From assembly GCF_000613285.1 (NCBI RefSeq), contig NZ_BAIN01000002.1, positions 54,880 to 118,879 on the forward strand: a stretch of DNA of 64,000 nt. Reading direction: 5' to 3'. The notes under the pieces are model-generated. The model made no database searches, was not told where the DNA came from, and was given only the letters and a program-made list of their open reading frames with translations. Origin of the DNA: Acetobacter papayae JCM 25143 (GTDB lineage Bacteria > Pseudomonadota > Alphaproteobacteria > Acetobacterales > Acetobacteraceae). Shown here piece by piece: positions 30,506-40,406 of the stretch (the first letter of the stretch is position 1; the number at the start of each line of letters is the position of its first letter). Both the position numbers and the translations under genes were made by a program.

Positions 30506-31531
30506 TCATGTAGCGTGGCAGGCACCATTTGCACACACGCTACATTCTTTAACGGTTGGGCGGTGCATGAATTCAGGACCGACTGGATCGGGGATGGTGT
30601 TTTTTAGAATCCGGTCGATTTCAGCCCGGTCCTCATCAGACAGATGCCAGCCGAACACGTCAGAAACCCCTTCGATCTGTGCGGGTTTTCTTGCCCCCCA
30701 TAGTGCGACGAACGGCCCCTGATCAAGAACCCAGCGAATAGCCAGTACCATAACCGATTTACCGTTCTTTTCGGCCAGCGAGCGGAGTTGCGCTACGGCC
30801 TCCAGGTAATGCTGGAAGCGAGGGGGCTGGAATTTCGGATCAGCACTGCGCAGGTCGGTAGAAGGGAAGGTTGTCTGAGGCGTCATTTTACCCGCAAGCA
30901 ACCCCCGGCAAAGCGGGCCATACCCAAGCCCAACCAGACCATGCTTGACCATATAGGGCAGGATATCCTGTTCGATGCTGCGTTCGAACAGGTTGTATGG
31001 AGGCTGCACAACGGCAAGCGGTGCATGCTGGCGGAAAACTTCCATCTGCGCCACGGAGTAGTTTGATACGCCCAGCGCCTTGACCTTACCTTCCTTGACC
31101 AGTTCGCTCAGTGTGGCGGCTGTCTCGGCAATAGGGGTAGCATCATCCGGCCAATGCACCTGATAGATGTCAATGTAATCCGTTTTTAGCCGGAGCAGGG
31201 ATTCTTCAATTTCCTGCCGGATACGCGCTGGCCGGCTGTCACGAAACGGCTTGTCATCTTTCCAGTTAAGACCAACCTTGGTGGCAATTAGAACCTTGTC
31301 GCGCCGCCCTTCCAGTGCTCTGCCAATGACTTCTTCTGAATGGCCGAAACCGTAAACAGGAGCGGTATCGATAAGGTTGATGCCCTCATCAAGCGCTCGG
31401 TGAATGGTACGCACCGCGTTATCGTCATCCGGTCCGCCCCACATCCAGCCGCCAATCGCCCAGGTGCCGAGCGCCACGCGTGATGCAGGCAGATCCAGCC
31501 CCGGAATGGTGATGGTGTTCTGTGAGATCAT
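30506..31531 (-). CDS. Aldo/keto reductase
   Basis: Start chosen at MISQNTITIPGL, preceded by AAGGAGACTCCC. About 341 residues. The TIM-barrel reductase motifs are GTWAIGGWMWGG (nucleotide-side loop), GINLIDTAPVYGFGHSEEVIG (catalytic Asp and Tyr), VLIATKVGL (catalytic Lys) and DIYQVHWPD (catalytic His). It would reduce aldehydes or ketones with NADPH in the cytosol. The C-terminus is unusual, ending in a short Cys-bearing tail (KECSVCANGACHAT). The frame is intact. The substrate cannot be told from sequence. Confidence 0.92.
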   Translation of the reverse strand: MISQNTITIPGLDLPASRVALGTWAIGGWMWGGPDDDNAVRTIHRALDEGINLIDTAPVYGFGHSEEVIGRALEGRRDKVLIATKVGLNWKDDKPFRDSRPARIRQEIEESLLRLKTDYIDIYQVHWPDDATPIAETAATLSELVKEGKVKALGVSNYSVAQMEVFRQHAPLAVVQPPYNLFERSIEQDILPYMVKHGLVGLGYGPLCRGLLAGKMTPQTTFPSTDLRSADPKFQPPRFQHYLEAVAQLRSLAEKNGKSVMVLAIRWVLDQGPFVALWGARKPAQIEGVSDVFGWHLSDEDRAEIDRILKNTIPDPVGPEFMHRPTVKECSVCANGACHAT

Positions 31532-31832
31532 GGGAGTCTCCTTACGCAGTTCAGATCGTGCGTTCTTCGGTAAAACTGGCAATCACACCCCGGTGGGGCG
31601 GTGCCGCGTTCTGGCTGCCAGCAACTCAACTCCATTGTGAGGAGAGGTAAGGCCGCGTGCTGATCAGCACCAGAACGGTTCACGCATCATGGCGTGTAGG
31701 GGCAGTATAAAGTCAGACCAGACATTGGCAACACTTTGCCAAGCATTTACCCGGCTCAACCTTGCGACATAGCAGACATCAAGACGGTATCAAAGCAGCC
31801 CAAGACCTACCATGCATAAGGGTATGATGAGG
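31532..31832. other. Intergenic region upstream of the aldo/keto reductase
   Basis: No gene beyond a possible 17-codon upstream extension of the reductase. It should contain the reductase promoter. Nothing else stands out. Confidence 0.35.
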
Positions 31833-33660
31833 CTATACCGCCCCATCAGCAATGTCCTGTTCCGCCAAGCGCACGCAATTGCGGCCAGCCTGTTTGGCAG
31901 CATAAAGAGCGACATCGGCCTTGGCCATGAACTGCCGCCATGTGAGGTTTTTATTGGCGGCTACGCCGAAGCTGGAGGTTACGGATATTTTTTCACCCGT
32001 GGCGGCAAGCATGAAAATATCCTCCACCCCTTTGCGTAACCGATGTGCAAGGGCTGTCGCCGTTTCCTGATCCTGTGCTCGTATCAGAACGGCAAACTCT
32101 TCCCCACCGATGCGCCCGACCAGATCATCAGAGCGGACATGTGCCATCAGGCATTTGCGACCATGATAAGCACCTGATCACCCGTGGCATGGCCATATCG
32201 GTCGTTGATCGATTTGAAATGGTCGATATCAAGAAGGATAAGAAAGGCATTGCGGTCTGCCCCGGTGGTTTCCAGCCAGGGTTCACCGAGCATCTGAAAG
32301 GCCCGCCTGTTGAGGAGGCCGGTCAGTTCGTCTGTTTCGGCCTGATGCCTCAAACGCTGGGTGTCCGCATCCCACTCCCGCAATTTGAGGTCGAGAAGTG
32401 CCACGGCCTCGAACAAGGGGTTTAATTCGGGGCTTCCATGATGTGTGAGCGGGAACTGCACCGGTTCGCGGTGGGCCAGATTAACCACCGCCTCACTGGC
32501 AACCAGTAGAGGCTGCAGCACCCGTTGATGCACGAGCAGTACCCCGCCCGCAATCAGGCTAATGACACAAAGCATGATGGTGCCCACCACCCATGCCAGC
32601 CCCCATGCCTGCTGCTCTTTCTGCTTATAATCAGCCAGAAGGGAGTCGAGATAGGCTGTGCGCCAGACCTCCAGCGGCTTGAGTGCTTGAACATAGCGGT
32701 CGGAAAAGGCAGCAGCCGAGATTGAATAAGCGCTGCCATGCGTGCCCTCGGCCACAAAACGGGCGACCAGAAGTTCACCATTTTTCACCAGCGATGCTTC
32801 AGCTTCCGCCCGGAGCGATACGGGAAAAGGGCTGCGGTCATTCAGATCAGGCTGAGAGACAGCAATTGCCGTTGCATCTTGATACGCCCGTTCAGCCGCT
32901 CTCCGTTCGCAATATTGGATTCAGGCATAGGGATGTTGGCAATCAGGGGGGCAATGATACTCGAACCCAGTCGCCCGGCATCATCACGCAGGGCGCACAG
33001 GATCAGCGCATGCTGGACGGGGCCAGCCAGTTCCGGGTCTGAGTGAATGAGTTCGGCGGCTTTGCTCATTACGACAGCCTGATAGGCATCGTAAGTTGCA
33101 AAAAGGGCCTCGGTCGCACGTTGCACGCTCTCATAGCGCACGGGGGTTTCGGCCGCCGCCAACTCAACCAGAGCACGAGCCTGCACTAGATGGCGCATGA
33201 TATCGTTATAGGGAACAGTCGCAACGATTGTGGCTGCCTGGTTAAGGGCGCGATCCGTCTCGGCACGGGCGGTGTTCAGTCTGGCACGTGCTGTCTCGAT
33301 CTGCCCTACTTCTCCAGCCATCAGCACGTTGGATGGCGCGCGTTCGGCAGTGATCCGGCTGGCTGTGTCCAGCACCTGTCGGAGTTCTTCGAGCCCAACC
33401 ACAGCATGACGTGCCTGAAAGAGTAGCTGGCTGACATGGAACAGAATGATACCCGCCAGAACCGTGGACAAAAAAACGGCAGCCAGTGCACCAATCCATA
33501 ATTGCCTGCTCACCCCCAAACGGTAAGAAGACTGAGATTTTTTAACATGAGCTGGTGCTGTCAATTTGTGTCTTTCAATCCATAAAACCCGCTGGCTTTG
33601 ATAAACTCTGCTCCGTTGCCCCGCCACCGCTGCACTGACAGGATTATAGAATGGTGCCAT
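31833..33660 (-). CDS. Membrane-anchored diguanylate cyclase, GGDEF (two frameshifts as read)
   Basis: About 609 residues in three frames. A helix near residue 55-75 (LWIGALAAVFLSTVLAGIIL) and a second near 32580 (LAWVVGTIMLCVISLIAGGV) flank a ~270-residue, mostly helical periplasmic sensor region. A HAMP-like linker and the GGDEF domain follow: TDELTGLLNRRAF, LLDIDHFKSIND, then RIGGEEFAVL. The inhibitory I-site is present (RSDD just before GRIGGEEF). Frames join by adding one C near 32850 (SPDLNDRSPFPV) and one C near 32150 (VANALMAHVRSDD). The enzyme makes cyclic di-GMP, which activates cellulose synthesis in some relatives; a link here is inference. No neighbour shares its promoter. Confidence 0.85.
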
Positions 33661-34108
33661 TTACGCCATCCTTACCCGTCTTGCAGCCCCCAACCTGCCT
33701 GTAAGGCGCATATCCAGTGATCGAGCACACTGGAAAATACGCCAAAGGTTGAACGTGTTAAGAGTTTGGTCGTTTCGAGATGTGTGAGCTTTCGGCCTGT
33801 ACGCCAGCATTTCTGCGCCTGCCAGCAGGGTAATTGAGAGCACTGTGTCGCATAAGTCAATATGATGGAAAAACTGGGCCAGTCATAAATGGCGGACAAG
33901 CGCTTAACATCCAGCATCCCGGATTATTAACAGGGCAGGGATATGCGTTTTTCCGGGAGATAAAAATTTTCAGGTTTTCCTGAAAAAACAGCATGTCCGA
34001 TCGTCTTTAAGGATAAGGGGCATAGTGTGGCGTATCGCTCATCGGGCGCAGGGGCCGACATGCTCATTTTTTTCGATATATTCGAAGGCAGCGGCATGAT
34101 GGACCCGG
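33661..34108. other. Promoter region upstream of the small ORF-exbB-exbD-tonB operon
   Basis: No gene supported. A perfect inverted repeat lies at 33967-33986 (TTTTCAGG-TTTT-CCTGAAAA) about 130 bases before the first gene of the operon. It could be an operator for an iron-responsive regulator or a weak terminator for leftward transcription, where it is followed by TTTTTAT. Confidence 0.4.
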
Positions 34109-34114
34109 TTGGCG

Positions 34115-34408
34115 ATGATCCGAAAAAAAAGTTGCGACTCACTCTTACACGCAGTGACGAGAACTCTGCTTCCACCGGTTTTCGTGCTGCCTGCCACACT
34201 GACTCACACCCTTTCTCCCGGCTTGCTCTGGTTGTGGCCGGGTACCATGGGGGTGCTGACCCTTTTCGGATTGCTGTCCGCTCTTTTGGGCCAGCAGGGT
34301 CTGTGGCTGGTTCTGTCATGGGGCAGCCTGTCCATTCCTCTTATCACCACGGCCGCTTGCCTTGTTCGGGCATGGAGCAGACCGTCTTCCAAAGGAGGTC
34401 TTTCATGA
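34115..34408 (+). CDS. Small membrane protein encoded ahead of exbB
   Basis: A 97-residue protein (99 if a TTG at 34109 is used) with two hydrophobic segments, WPGTMGVLTLFGLLSALL and LVLSWGSLSIPLITTAACLV. Its stop codon overlaps the exbB start (ATGA), and the exbB ribosome site AAAGGAGG lies inside it, so translation is coupled. I do not recognise a family. The context suggests a role in the TonB energising system, either as an accessory of ExbB or simply as a leader that couples translation. Confidence 0.6.
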   Translation: MIRKKSCDSLLHAVTRTLLPPVFVLPATLTHTLSPGLLWLWPGTMGVLTLFGLLSALLGQQGLWLVLSWGSLSIPLITTAACLVRAWSRPSSKGGLS

Positions 34409-35142
34409 CCGAACTTGTTCCTGTTTCGTTTTCTCCATGGGAAATGTTTCTCGGTGCCGGCCCGGTTGTGCGGTGTGTCATGCTTTTGCTGGCCGTAGCC
34501 AGCCTGCTGACATGGACGATTTTTATCGCCAAATCTGTCGAACTGCTGCGCATAAAGAACAGGCTCGGTAAGGCTGAAACAGCGCTTGAAGACGCCAGTA
34601 CTCTTGAGCTTGCCGAGGAGTGGACTCGTGGAAACATCTCCATAGCCCATGCGCTGATCATGGCGGCAGGCACAGAACGCACCCGGTCGCAAGATATTCC
34701 CGGCGACAATGAGGGGCTTAAGGAGCGTATTGTCCTGCATCTGGAGAGGCTGGAAACCGCTGAAGGCCGTAGGCTTATGCGTGGCACTGGCGTGCTGGCC
34801 ACTATCGGGGCTACAGCACCCTTTATCGGCCTGTTCGGCACGGTCTGGGGTATCATGACAGCGTTCACCGGCATTGCCGCCAGCAAGGCAACCAGTCTGG
34901 CTGTGGTGGCACCCGGTATTGCCGAAGCCCTGCTGGCAACTGCGCTCGGTCTGGTCGCGGCTATTCCGGCGGTGGTGATTTATAACCATCTCGCCCGCCA
35001 GACGGCAGCGTGCCGCGCGCAGGTGGCAGACCTGACTGCGCTGGTGATGCGCCTTGTATCGCGGGATCTTGGGCGCATGCAGGCACATGGCGCGAGCACG
35101 CAGGTCGTGCGGCTTGGCTCTTCCCGCGTTGCGGGGGAGTAG
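34405..35142 (+). CDS. exbB: ExbB/TolQ/MotA-family proton channel
   Basis: Start at 34405, after a near-perfect AAAGGAGG ribosome site; 245 residues. It has three helices: residues ~18-40 (VVRCVMLLLAVASLLTWTIF), ~128-150 and ~165-190. The conserved block GVLATIGATAPFIGLFGTVWGI and then APGIAEALLATALGLVAAIP identify ExbB. With ExbD it uses the proton gradient across the inner membrane to drive TonB. It is followed four bases later by exbD. Five TonB-dependent receptors in this window would depend on such a complex. Confidence 0.93.
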   Translation: MTELVPVSFSPWEMFLGAGPVVRCVMLLLAVASLLTWTIFIAKSVELLRIKNRLGKAETALEDASTLELAEEWTRGNISIAHALIMAAGTERTRSQDIPGDNEGLKERIVLHLERLETAEGRRLMRGTGVLATIGATAPFIGLFGTVWGIMTAFTGIAASKATSLAVVAPGIAEALLATALGLVAAIPAVVIYNHLARQTAACRAQVADLTALVMRLVSRDLGRMQAHGASTQVVRLGSSRVAGE

Positions 35143-35146
35143 CGGC

Positions 35147-35647
35147 ATGATCCGCATACGCCATACTGATGAAAACCCGCATGAGGCGAGTGAGATCAAC
35201 GTCACGCCCTTTATTGACGTAATGCTGGTGCTGCTGGTGATCTTTATGGTTACCGCACCCCTTACTACGGTTAACGTGCCGGTTGACCTGCCATCCTCAA
35301 CCGAAAAACCGACCCCACGCCCGGATGATCCGGTGTTCCTGACCGTCAAGGCTGACCATCGCCTTGCACTGGGTGAGGAGGATATCAGCACAGATACCCT
35401 GCCAAGCGCACTGGAGACGGCAACCAAAGGCAACAAGGATGAGCGTATTTTCCTACGGGCCGACAGGAGCGTGGATTATGGTACGCTAATGGGGGTTATG
35501 GATAAGCTGCGGTCTTCCGGTTATCTCAAGGTCGCACTGGTTAACCTGCAGGGGCAGGAAGAGGGCAGCGAGGCCGGGACAGCCCCTGTGGCTAATGCAG
35601 ATGCGACGTCTTCCGCCGGTTCTTCCGGGCCGGGCACTGCACCGTGA
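35147..35647 (+). CDS. exbD: ExbD/TolR biopolymer transport protein
   Basis: A 166-residue protein starting MIRIRHTDENPHEASEINVTP after GGGGGAG. One N-terminal helix (FIDVMLVLLVIFMVTAPLT) holds the essential membrane Asp. A periplasmic domain follows (VFLTVKADHRLALGEEDIS, then IFLRADRSVDYGTLMGVMDKL). The C-terminal ~25 residues are a Ser/Gly/Ala-rich tail. The stop overlaps the GTG of tonB (GTGA). It forms the proton-driven motor with ExbB. Confidence 0.92.
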   Translation: MIRIRHTDENPHEASEINVTPFIDVMLVLLVIFMVTAPLTTVNVPVDLPSSTEKPTPRPDDPVFLTVKADHRLALGEEDISTDTLPSALETATKGNKDERIFLRADRSVDYGTLMGVMDKLRSSGYLKVALVNLQGQEEGSEAGTAPVANADATSSAGSSGPGTAP

Positions 35648-36512
35648 GTCGCGTAGCCGAAGTGGTGCCACAAAGTGGTGATGCCCATGCCTCATCCTTC
35701 GCTGGCTCCTTTGCCGACTGGCGGCGTGAGCAGTTACGCCATGTCCGGCAGGAGGAGGCTGTACGCTGGGGCGTATCCTTTCTGGCTGTGCTGGCACTCA
35801 GTGGTGGCGCTTTGTGGTGGGGGTTGCACCTACCGACCAGCCTGTGGCAGTGCCCGAGCCACCACCGGCTGCAATTGCCATCGATATGGCGCCGGAGCCT
35901 GTCTCCACGCCAATACCACCTACCGATGTGCCGCCGGGTCCACAACAGACCCGTTCCATCCCTGACCCAACACCGGTAGAGCCACCCAAAATTACGGCCC
36001 CGCCTTCACCTGCCATCAATCCGCCTGTGCCAGTTCCAGCACCGGACAAGGCGCATAAAATCGTTAAAAAACACAAGCCGGTGCCAGTACACGCGCAACA
36101 GAAACCCGATCTGAAACCGCCAGCAGATGCCACAACCGCGCCGCCATCATCAGAAGCGCCGCCGGCGCCTGAGCAGGCGGCGCCAGCTTCGGGGTCTTCT
36201 TCATCAAAGGCCTCGCACGATCCGGTTACGTGGCAGGGAGCTCTTCTGGCGCAGCTTGAAAAATACAAACGCTATCCGGCGGATGCCATGGCGGACCATC
36301 AGGAGGGAGTGCCAACTGTAACCTTCTCCATGGACCGCAAGGGGCATGTTCTGTCAGTTACGCTGGCTAGCAGTTCCGGCCACCCGTTGCTGGATCAGGA
36401 GGCCGTGGCCCTGCCGCAGAGAGCACAGCCACTTCCTGCGCCCCCAGATAGCGTTGCGGGGGATCCCATTACGCTAACAGTTCCTGTTGAATTCTACATT
36501 CATCAGAACTAA
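35644..36512 (+). CDS. tonB: TonB energy-transducing protein (one frameshift as read)
   Basis: About 289 residues, starting at a GTG that overlaps the exbD stop. An N-terminal cytoplasmic part is followed by a single helix (WGVSFLAVLALSGGALWWG) and a long Pro-rich periplasmic spacer (PVPVPAPDKAHKIVKKHKP). The C-terminal TonB domain starts near SHDPVTWQGALLAQLEKYKR and continues GVPTVTFSMDRKGHVLSV to VEFYIHQN. The frame shifts near 35819 in a run of five Gs; a sixth G gives ALWWGVAPTDQPVA. The protein spans the periplasm and pulls on the plug of TonB-dependent receptors. It is part of the exbB-exbD-tonB operon. Confidence 0.88.
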
Positions 36513-36603
36513 CCGCATTTTTCCCAGTTTCTAACAGTTTTTGCATGACAGCATTTTCTGAACACCGCCGCTCGCTCCTGCACTTAATCAGATCCGTCCG
36601 GGT

Positions 36604-37040
36604 ATGGGGGGAGACTGCCATGCGGTGCACGAACTGGAGCGCCGTTGCCTGGATGCTGGTATTAAAATGACTGATCTGCGCCGCGTGCTGCTTCATGGGA
36701 TTGTGGAAGCCGGACCCCGAGTGAGTGCCGTGGAAATCTGGAAGACCCTAGGCAGTATGCTGCATGATGGCCATGCCCCCAGTCAGGTTCAATCCAGCGG
36801 AACCTGAACCTGCTGGTGGAACGCAATATTCTGCGGCGCGATGTTTCGCCTGACAGGCAATGGCACTACCGTATAGCACCAGAACGCAAGGCGGCTCTTA
36901 CCATTACCTTTGTGGAGGCTGGAACCGGCCGAAAAATTGCCTGCGATTCACCAGAAATTGCCAATCTTCTACGCCGTGTCGCAGCAGAGCACGGGCTGGC
37001 CGTGCAGGGGGCATTCATTACCGTCAGCGCTGAGCATTAA
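36604..37040 (+). CDS. Divergent Fur-superfamily regulator (one frameshift as read)
   Basis: About 146 residues. The N-terminal winged-helix part (LERRCLDAGIKMTDLRRVLL, VSAVEIWKTL) continues after adding one G near 36787: APSQGSIQRNLNLLVERNIL. The C-terminus ends EIANLLRRVAAEHGLAVQGA, clearly Fur-like. However, the usual regulatory metal ligands are missing: there is no His-His-His/Cys motif after the wing (it reads ALTITFVEAGTGRKIACDS) and no C-terminal Cys pair. So it may sense something other than free Fe or Zn. It follows tonB on the same strand after 90 bases, which hints at iron-uptake control. Start choice is uncertain. Confidence 0.7.
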
Positions 37041-37144
37041 TGGCAAGCACATGCGCTTGCGAAAGGTGTATTCTGGCTAAACTGTCACGGCTTTCGTATG
37101 CTGTAACAATCGTGGAAAAACCGGCGGTATCGATGGAGGCCATC

Positions 37145-37690
37145 ATGCAGCATTTCCCTCTCAACCGGGCTTTTACGCTGCTTGAGCCGGGGCCAGTCAC
37201 GCTTGTTACCACGCATGACGGGCAGCGCGACAATGTCATGACCATTACATGGACCATGGTTCTGGACTTTGAGGCCCGCTTTGCCCTGTCTACAGGGCCG
37301 TGGAACTATTCGTGGCAGGCGCTTGTCAACACGCGGGAGTGTGTGGTGGCCATTCCATCGGCCGAGATGCTTGATACTGTCGTGGGGATTGGCCTGTGTT
37401 CGGGCAGGGATACAGACAAGTTTGAAAAATTCGGCCTGTCCCGGCACAAGGCAGGTAAGGTAAAAGCGCCGTTGCTGAGTGCCTGCCTAGCCAATATCGA
37501 ATGTCGTGTAGTCGAGATCATAGAACAGTATGGGATTGTTGTTCTCGAAGGGGTCGCGGCTCATGCAGACCCTCACCGTGAACAGCGCTCCCCACTGCAC
37601 GCCATAGGCGACGGTACATTCGTAACAGATGGCCGTGTGCTTGACCGCCGTGTGATGATGCGGCCCAAACTACCGCCCAGTGTGCTCTGA
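37145..37690 (+). CDS. Flavin reductase-like (FMN-binding split barrel) protein
   Basis: Start chosen at MQHFPLNRAF, preceded by GGAGGCCATC. A longer frame opens at 37040, just at the Fur-like stop, but would add 35 non-conserved residues. About 181 residues. Sequence in the family style: EPGPVTLVTTHDGQRDNVMT, VLDFEARFALSTGPWNYSW and TRECVVAIPSAEMLDTVVGIG. These proteins bind FMN and either reduce flavins for partner monooxygenases or act on small oxidised substrates. It could supply FMNH2 to the DszC-like enzyme at 53745, but it is far away and this is a guess. It converges with the MRJP-like gene, abutting it. Confidence 0.85.
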   Translation: MQHFPLNRAFTLLEPGPVTLVTTHDGQRDNVMTITWTMVLDFEARFALSTGPWNYSWQALVNTRECVVAIPSAEMLDTVVGIGLCSGRDTDKFEKFGLSRHKAGKVKAPLLSACLANIECRVVEIIEQYGIVVLEGVAAHADPHREQRSPLHAIGDGTFVTDGRVLDRRVMMRPKLPPSVL

Positions 37691-38818
37691 TCAGTTTGCT
37701 GCCGGTGGGGCAATCGGCATGCGGGCAATCAGGTAAGGAGGGCGGCGCAGGTCCTGCCCGTTATGAAAAAGTGGCAGGCGGCTCCACTGCCCCAGAACGA
37801 CATAAACATAATGGGCATTGGCAAAAATGCCGTCTGGCCAGACAAAGCGTGGGTCAGCAGCAATCAGGTCAAACGATCCATCAGTATTACGGCGGAAAAC
37901 CGCATCATGGTCGGCGGCCGTAGTGTAAATACGGTTCCACGGGTCGGTTGCCAGACCGTCAGCGGCCCCTTTTTCACCCTCATCAGTCACGAGATGCGCT
38001 AGTTCATCCGACGTGACGGAAAAATCTGCCAGCCGATCAGTTGGTAGGCTGTAGAGGCGACGGCTGGCCAATGGCGCATAGTAAAGCCGGGTTGAATCAG
38101 CCGAAAGGGTAAGGCCATCTGCCCCGCTGGCGGGGAAAGCGGGCTTTTGGGTATCCATATGCAGCACACGGCCATCAAGCACGGTCTGATAGCCATGGTC
38201 GGGCAGGATCGAGACCGTGTTTTCCAGCACACGGCGCTGGCGACCCGATGCCAGATCGACCACAACCAGAGCCGGATGTCCATCGAACGAACTGTCCGTG
38301 ACATAGGCGGTGCCCTTGGTACCATGGGTCAGGTCGATCCGCAGGTCGTTCATATGGCTGCCGGGGCGCAGAGCCTCCTTAAGTGGTACTGAGGCAATCT
38401 GCTCCCCTGTGAGTGGATCAAAGCCAACAATTTTTGCCCCACCTTCGGGAATGGCGTGGCCCTTGATCTTGCCATCATCAATAATCCACAGCTTACCGCT
38501 ACTATCCGCTGTCATGCCATGGGGGGAAATAAGGGACTTCTGCGCGGCGGTGGATGGGAACGGCACAAGCTGGTTATTCTTCCATTCCCCCAGAACCGGG
38601 CCGGTGTGATCACCATCATGTTTGGGGAAGGTAAGAAACAGCCGCCCGTCAATAACCGCGATCCCCGAAGGGTCTGGCTGTGGGATACGCGCGATGATTT
38701 CGACCTGCCCCTGAGCACCAAACCCGGGATCGAGATTATCCTTGACCACAGGGGCAGCAAGAGCGGGGGAGGAGAGAGCCACAAACGAGAGCAGCAGAGT
38801 AGAAAAACGTAAGTTCAT
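37691..38818 (-). CDS. Secreted major-royal-jelly/yellow-family (SMP-30-like) beta-propeller protein
   Basis: Start chosen at MNLRFSTLLLSFVALSSPAL, a clean signal peptide cut after ALA; about 375 residues. The rest has propeller repeats with MRJP features: SGIAVIDGRLFLTFPKHDGD, GHMNDLRIDL-like GSHMNDLRIDLTHGTKGTAY, VTDSSFDGHPALVVVDL and ADGLTLSADSTRLYYAPL. Bacterial members are poorly known; some relatives bind small amines or act as lactonase-like enzymes. The gene starts two bases after the stop of the exported amidohydrolase, so both belong to one periplasmic operon and may act on the same compound. The frame is intact. Confidence 0.82.
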   Translation of the reverse strand: MNLRFSTLLLSFVALSSPALAAPVVKDNLDPGFGAQGQVEIIARIPQPDPSGIAVIDGRLFLTFPKHDGDHTGPVLGEWKNNQLVPFPSTAAQKSLISPHGMTADSSGKLWIIDDGKIKGHAIPEGGAKIVGFDPLTGEQIASVPLKEALRPGSHMNDLRIDLTHGTKGTAYVTDSSFDGHPALVVVDLASGRQRRVLENTVSILPDHGYQTVLDGRVLHMDTQKPAFPASGADGLTLSADSTRLYYAPLASRRLYSLPTDRLADFSVTSDELAHLVTDEGEKGAADGLATDPWNRIYTTAADHDAVFRRNTDGSFDLIAADPRFVWPDGIFANAHYVYVVLGQWSRLPLFHNGQDLRRPPYLIARMPIAPPAAN

Positions 38819-38820
38819 GG

Positions 38821-40159
38821 TCAGTTCCCGTTCTGTGACAGCGGGCCGGGAACGGATGTGCCGTTTTCCCATGTTTCAACAATCCTGTCCGCATCGCGGA
38901 TGTCAGATGCAGGATTGCCTTCAACCACCAGCAGGTCAGCCCGCAGCCCCGGTGCTATGCGTCCGCGGTCGGTCAGTCCCATCAGGTCAGCAGCATTACC
39001 CGTTGCCAGTTTGATGGTTTCCAAGGGGGACAGGCCTGCCTGCACGGACAGGGCCAGTTCCCGATGTTCCGCAATGCCGGGAACGCGCAGCGGCATGGCA
39101 CCGCTATCCGTGCCGAAACCGATCTTTACCCCTGCATCATGCAATGTTTTCAGGTTTTGCAGGTTGATTGCCAGAGAATCCCGCGAGAAACGCGCCTGCT
39201 TGCCGCTGGCATGCTGCTGGCGCCATGCGGGGTCAGCAATCTGCTGCTGCAACGCGGTGGACAGACCAGCACGGGTAAAGGCAGTGCGCGTCCATGGGGC
39301 TTCATCCGCCCATGCGGTAGACGCTTCGTCCAGCTCGAGGGTCGGGATATACCAGATACCCTTTGTCCTGAGCGTATCGACAAAAGCGGGTGGCACGGGT
39401 TTGTCCCGCACGCCATGGGCCAGAATATCGACACCGGCCGCCACGACACGTTGTGCGTCCGCAAGGTCATGAATATGGGCTGCGACCCGTAGCCCTCGTC
39501 GGTGAGATTCCTCCACCACGGCGGTAATAATTGCGGGTTTCATTTTCACGGGCAGGCTGTGGTCAAAATCATCAACCCAGATTTTAACCAGATCCGTGCC
39601 ATGTGCGGCCATTACGCCCACGGCTTCGCGGGCTTCGGTTGGTGTTCGTGGCCTGATAAGCTGGTCCGGCGCGACATTGACCGGTGGAGCGCCCCTTGGC
39701 ACGCCAATACCCGCATCCACCCAAACAGATCTGCGGGGAGCTGCCTTGCATGGGCCTCCTGTCGCAGGGTGTCGAAAAGGACGGGGGCGTTGTTACCCAG
39801 AGCGGTCACGGTGGTTACGCCGTAACGGCGATACTGCCCGAGTTCGGCCGTTATGGTATCCCGGGTATAGAATTGTGGCCCTGTGGTGGTACCCCCAACC
39901 TGCCCAACATGACTGTGATCAGAGATAAGGCCGGGCATGACTGTATCGCCCGTTCTGTCCAGAACCTGCGTGCCGGGTGGCAAGGTCAGATTCTGCCTAC
40001 AGCGCGTATTATGGGGCCGTCAATCAGTATGGTCATGTCTTCGGCCGGAGGGGAGCCGGTGCCGTCGATCAGGCGCACATGGGTAAGCGCTACAGGATTG
40101 GCAATTGCGGGAGATGCGCCAAGCAGGGCAATAAAAACTGCGGCAAAAGCGGGTTTCAT
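38821..40159 (-). CDS. Exported metal-dependent amidohydrolase (two frameshifts as read)
   Basis: Start chosen at MKPAFAAVFIALLGASPAIA, a signal peptide with GGAGG five bases ahead. About 446 residues, of the imidazolonepropionase/prolidase-like branch (COG1228). Metal motifs are HSHVG (His-x-His), DLVKIWVDD (bridging Lys region), RVAAHIHDLADA, DILAHGV and GFGTDSGAM (catalytic Asp). The frame shifts near 39990 (one extra A gives AVGRNLTLPPGTQVLD) and near 39705 (one extra G gives DLFGVDAGIGVPRGAPP). It would hydrolyse an amide or cyclic amide in the periplasm. It is followed by the MRJP-like gene in an operon. Confidence 0.82.
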
Positions 40160-40406
40160 GGGGGCCTCCATAAAACGGGATACCGCATCATCAGGATCCG
40201 GCACAAAGGGACAGGGCTGTCAGCCTGCCTGTGGTGGCGGCATTATTACCGAGATGTCATGCAGGGGAAAGCACCAATTCCTGAACATAAAGTGAAAGCA
40301 CAAAACACGCGGTCAGGCGTAGGGAGACTGCACAGGGGATATGTCGCGTATTTGAAAGCGCAGGTGGTTCCGTTATGGTGCCAACCAAAGAGGGTAAGGA
40401 GCGGTT

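Noticed and set aside
34204..35436. 410-codon minus-strand frame opposite exbB/exbD
   Set aside because: It is a shadow of well-supported exbB and exbD; the sequence is low in hydrophobic pattern and has no recognisable domain.
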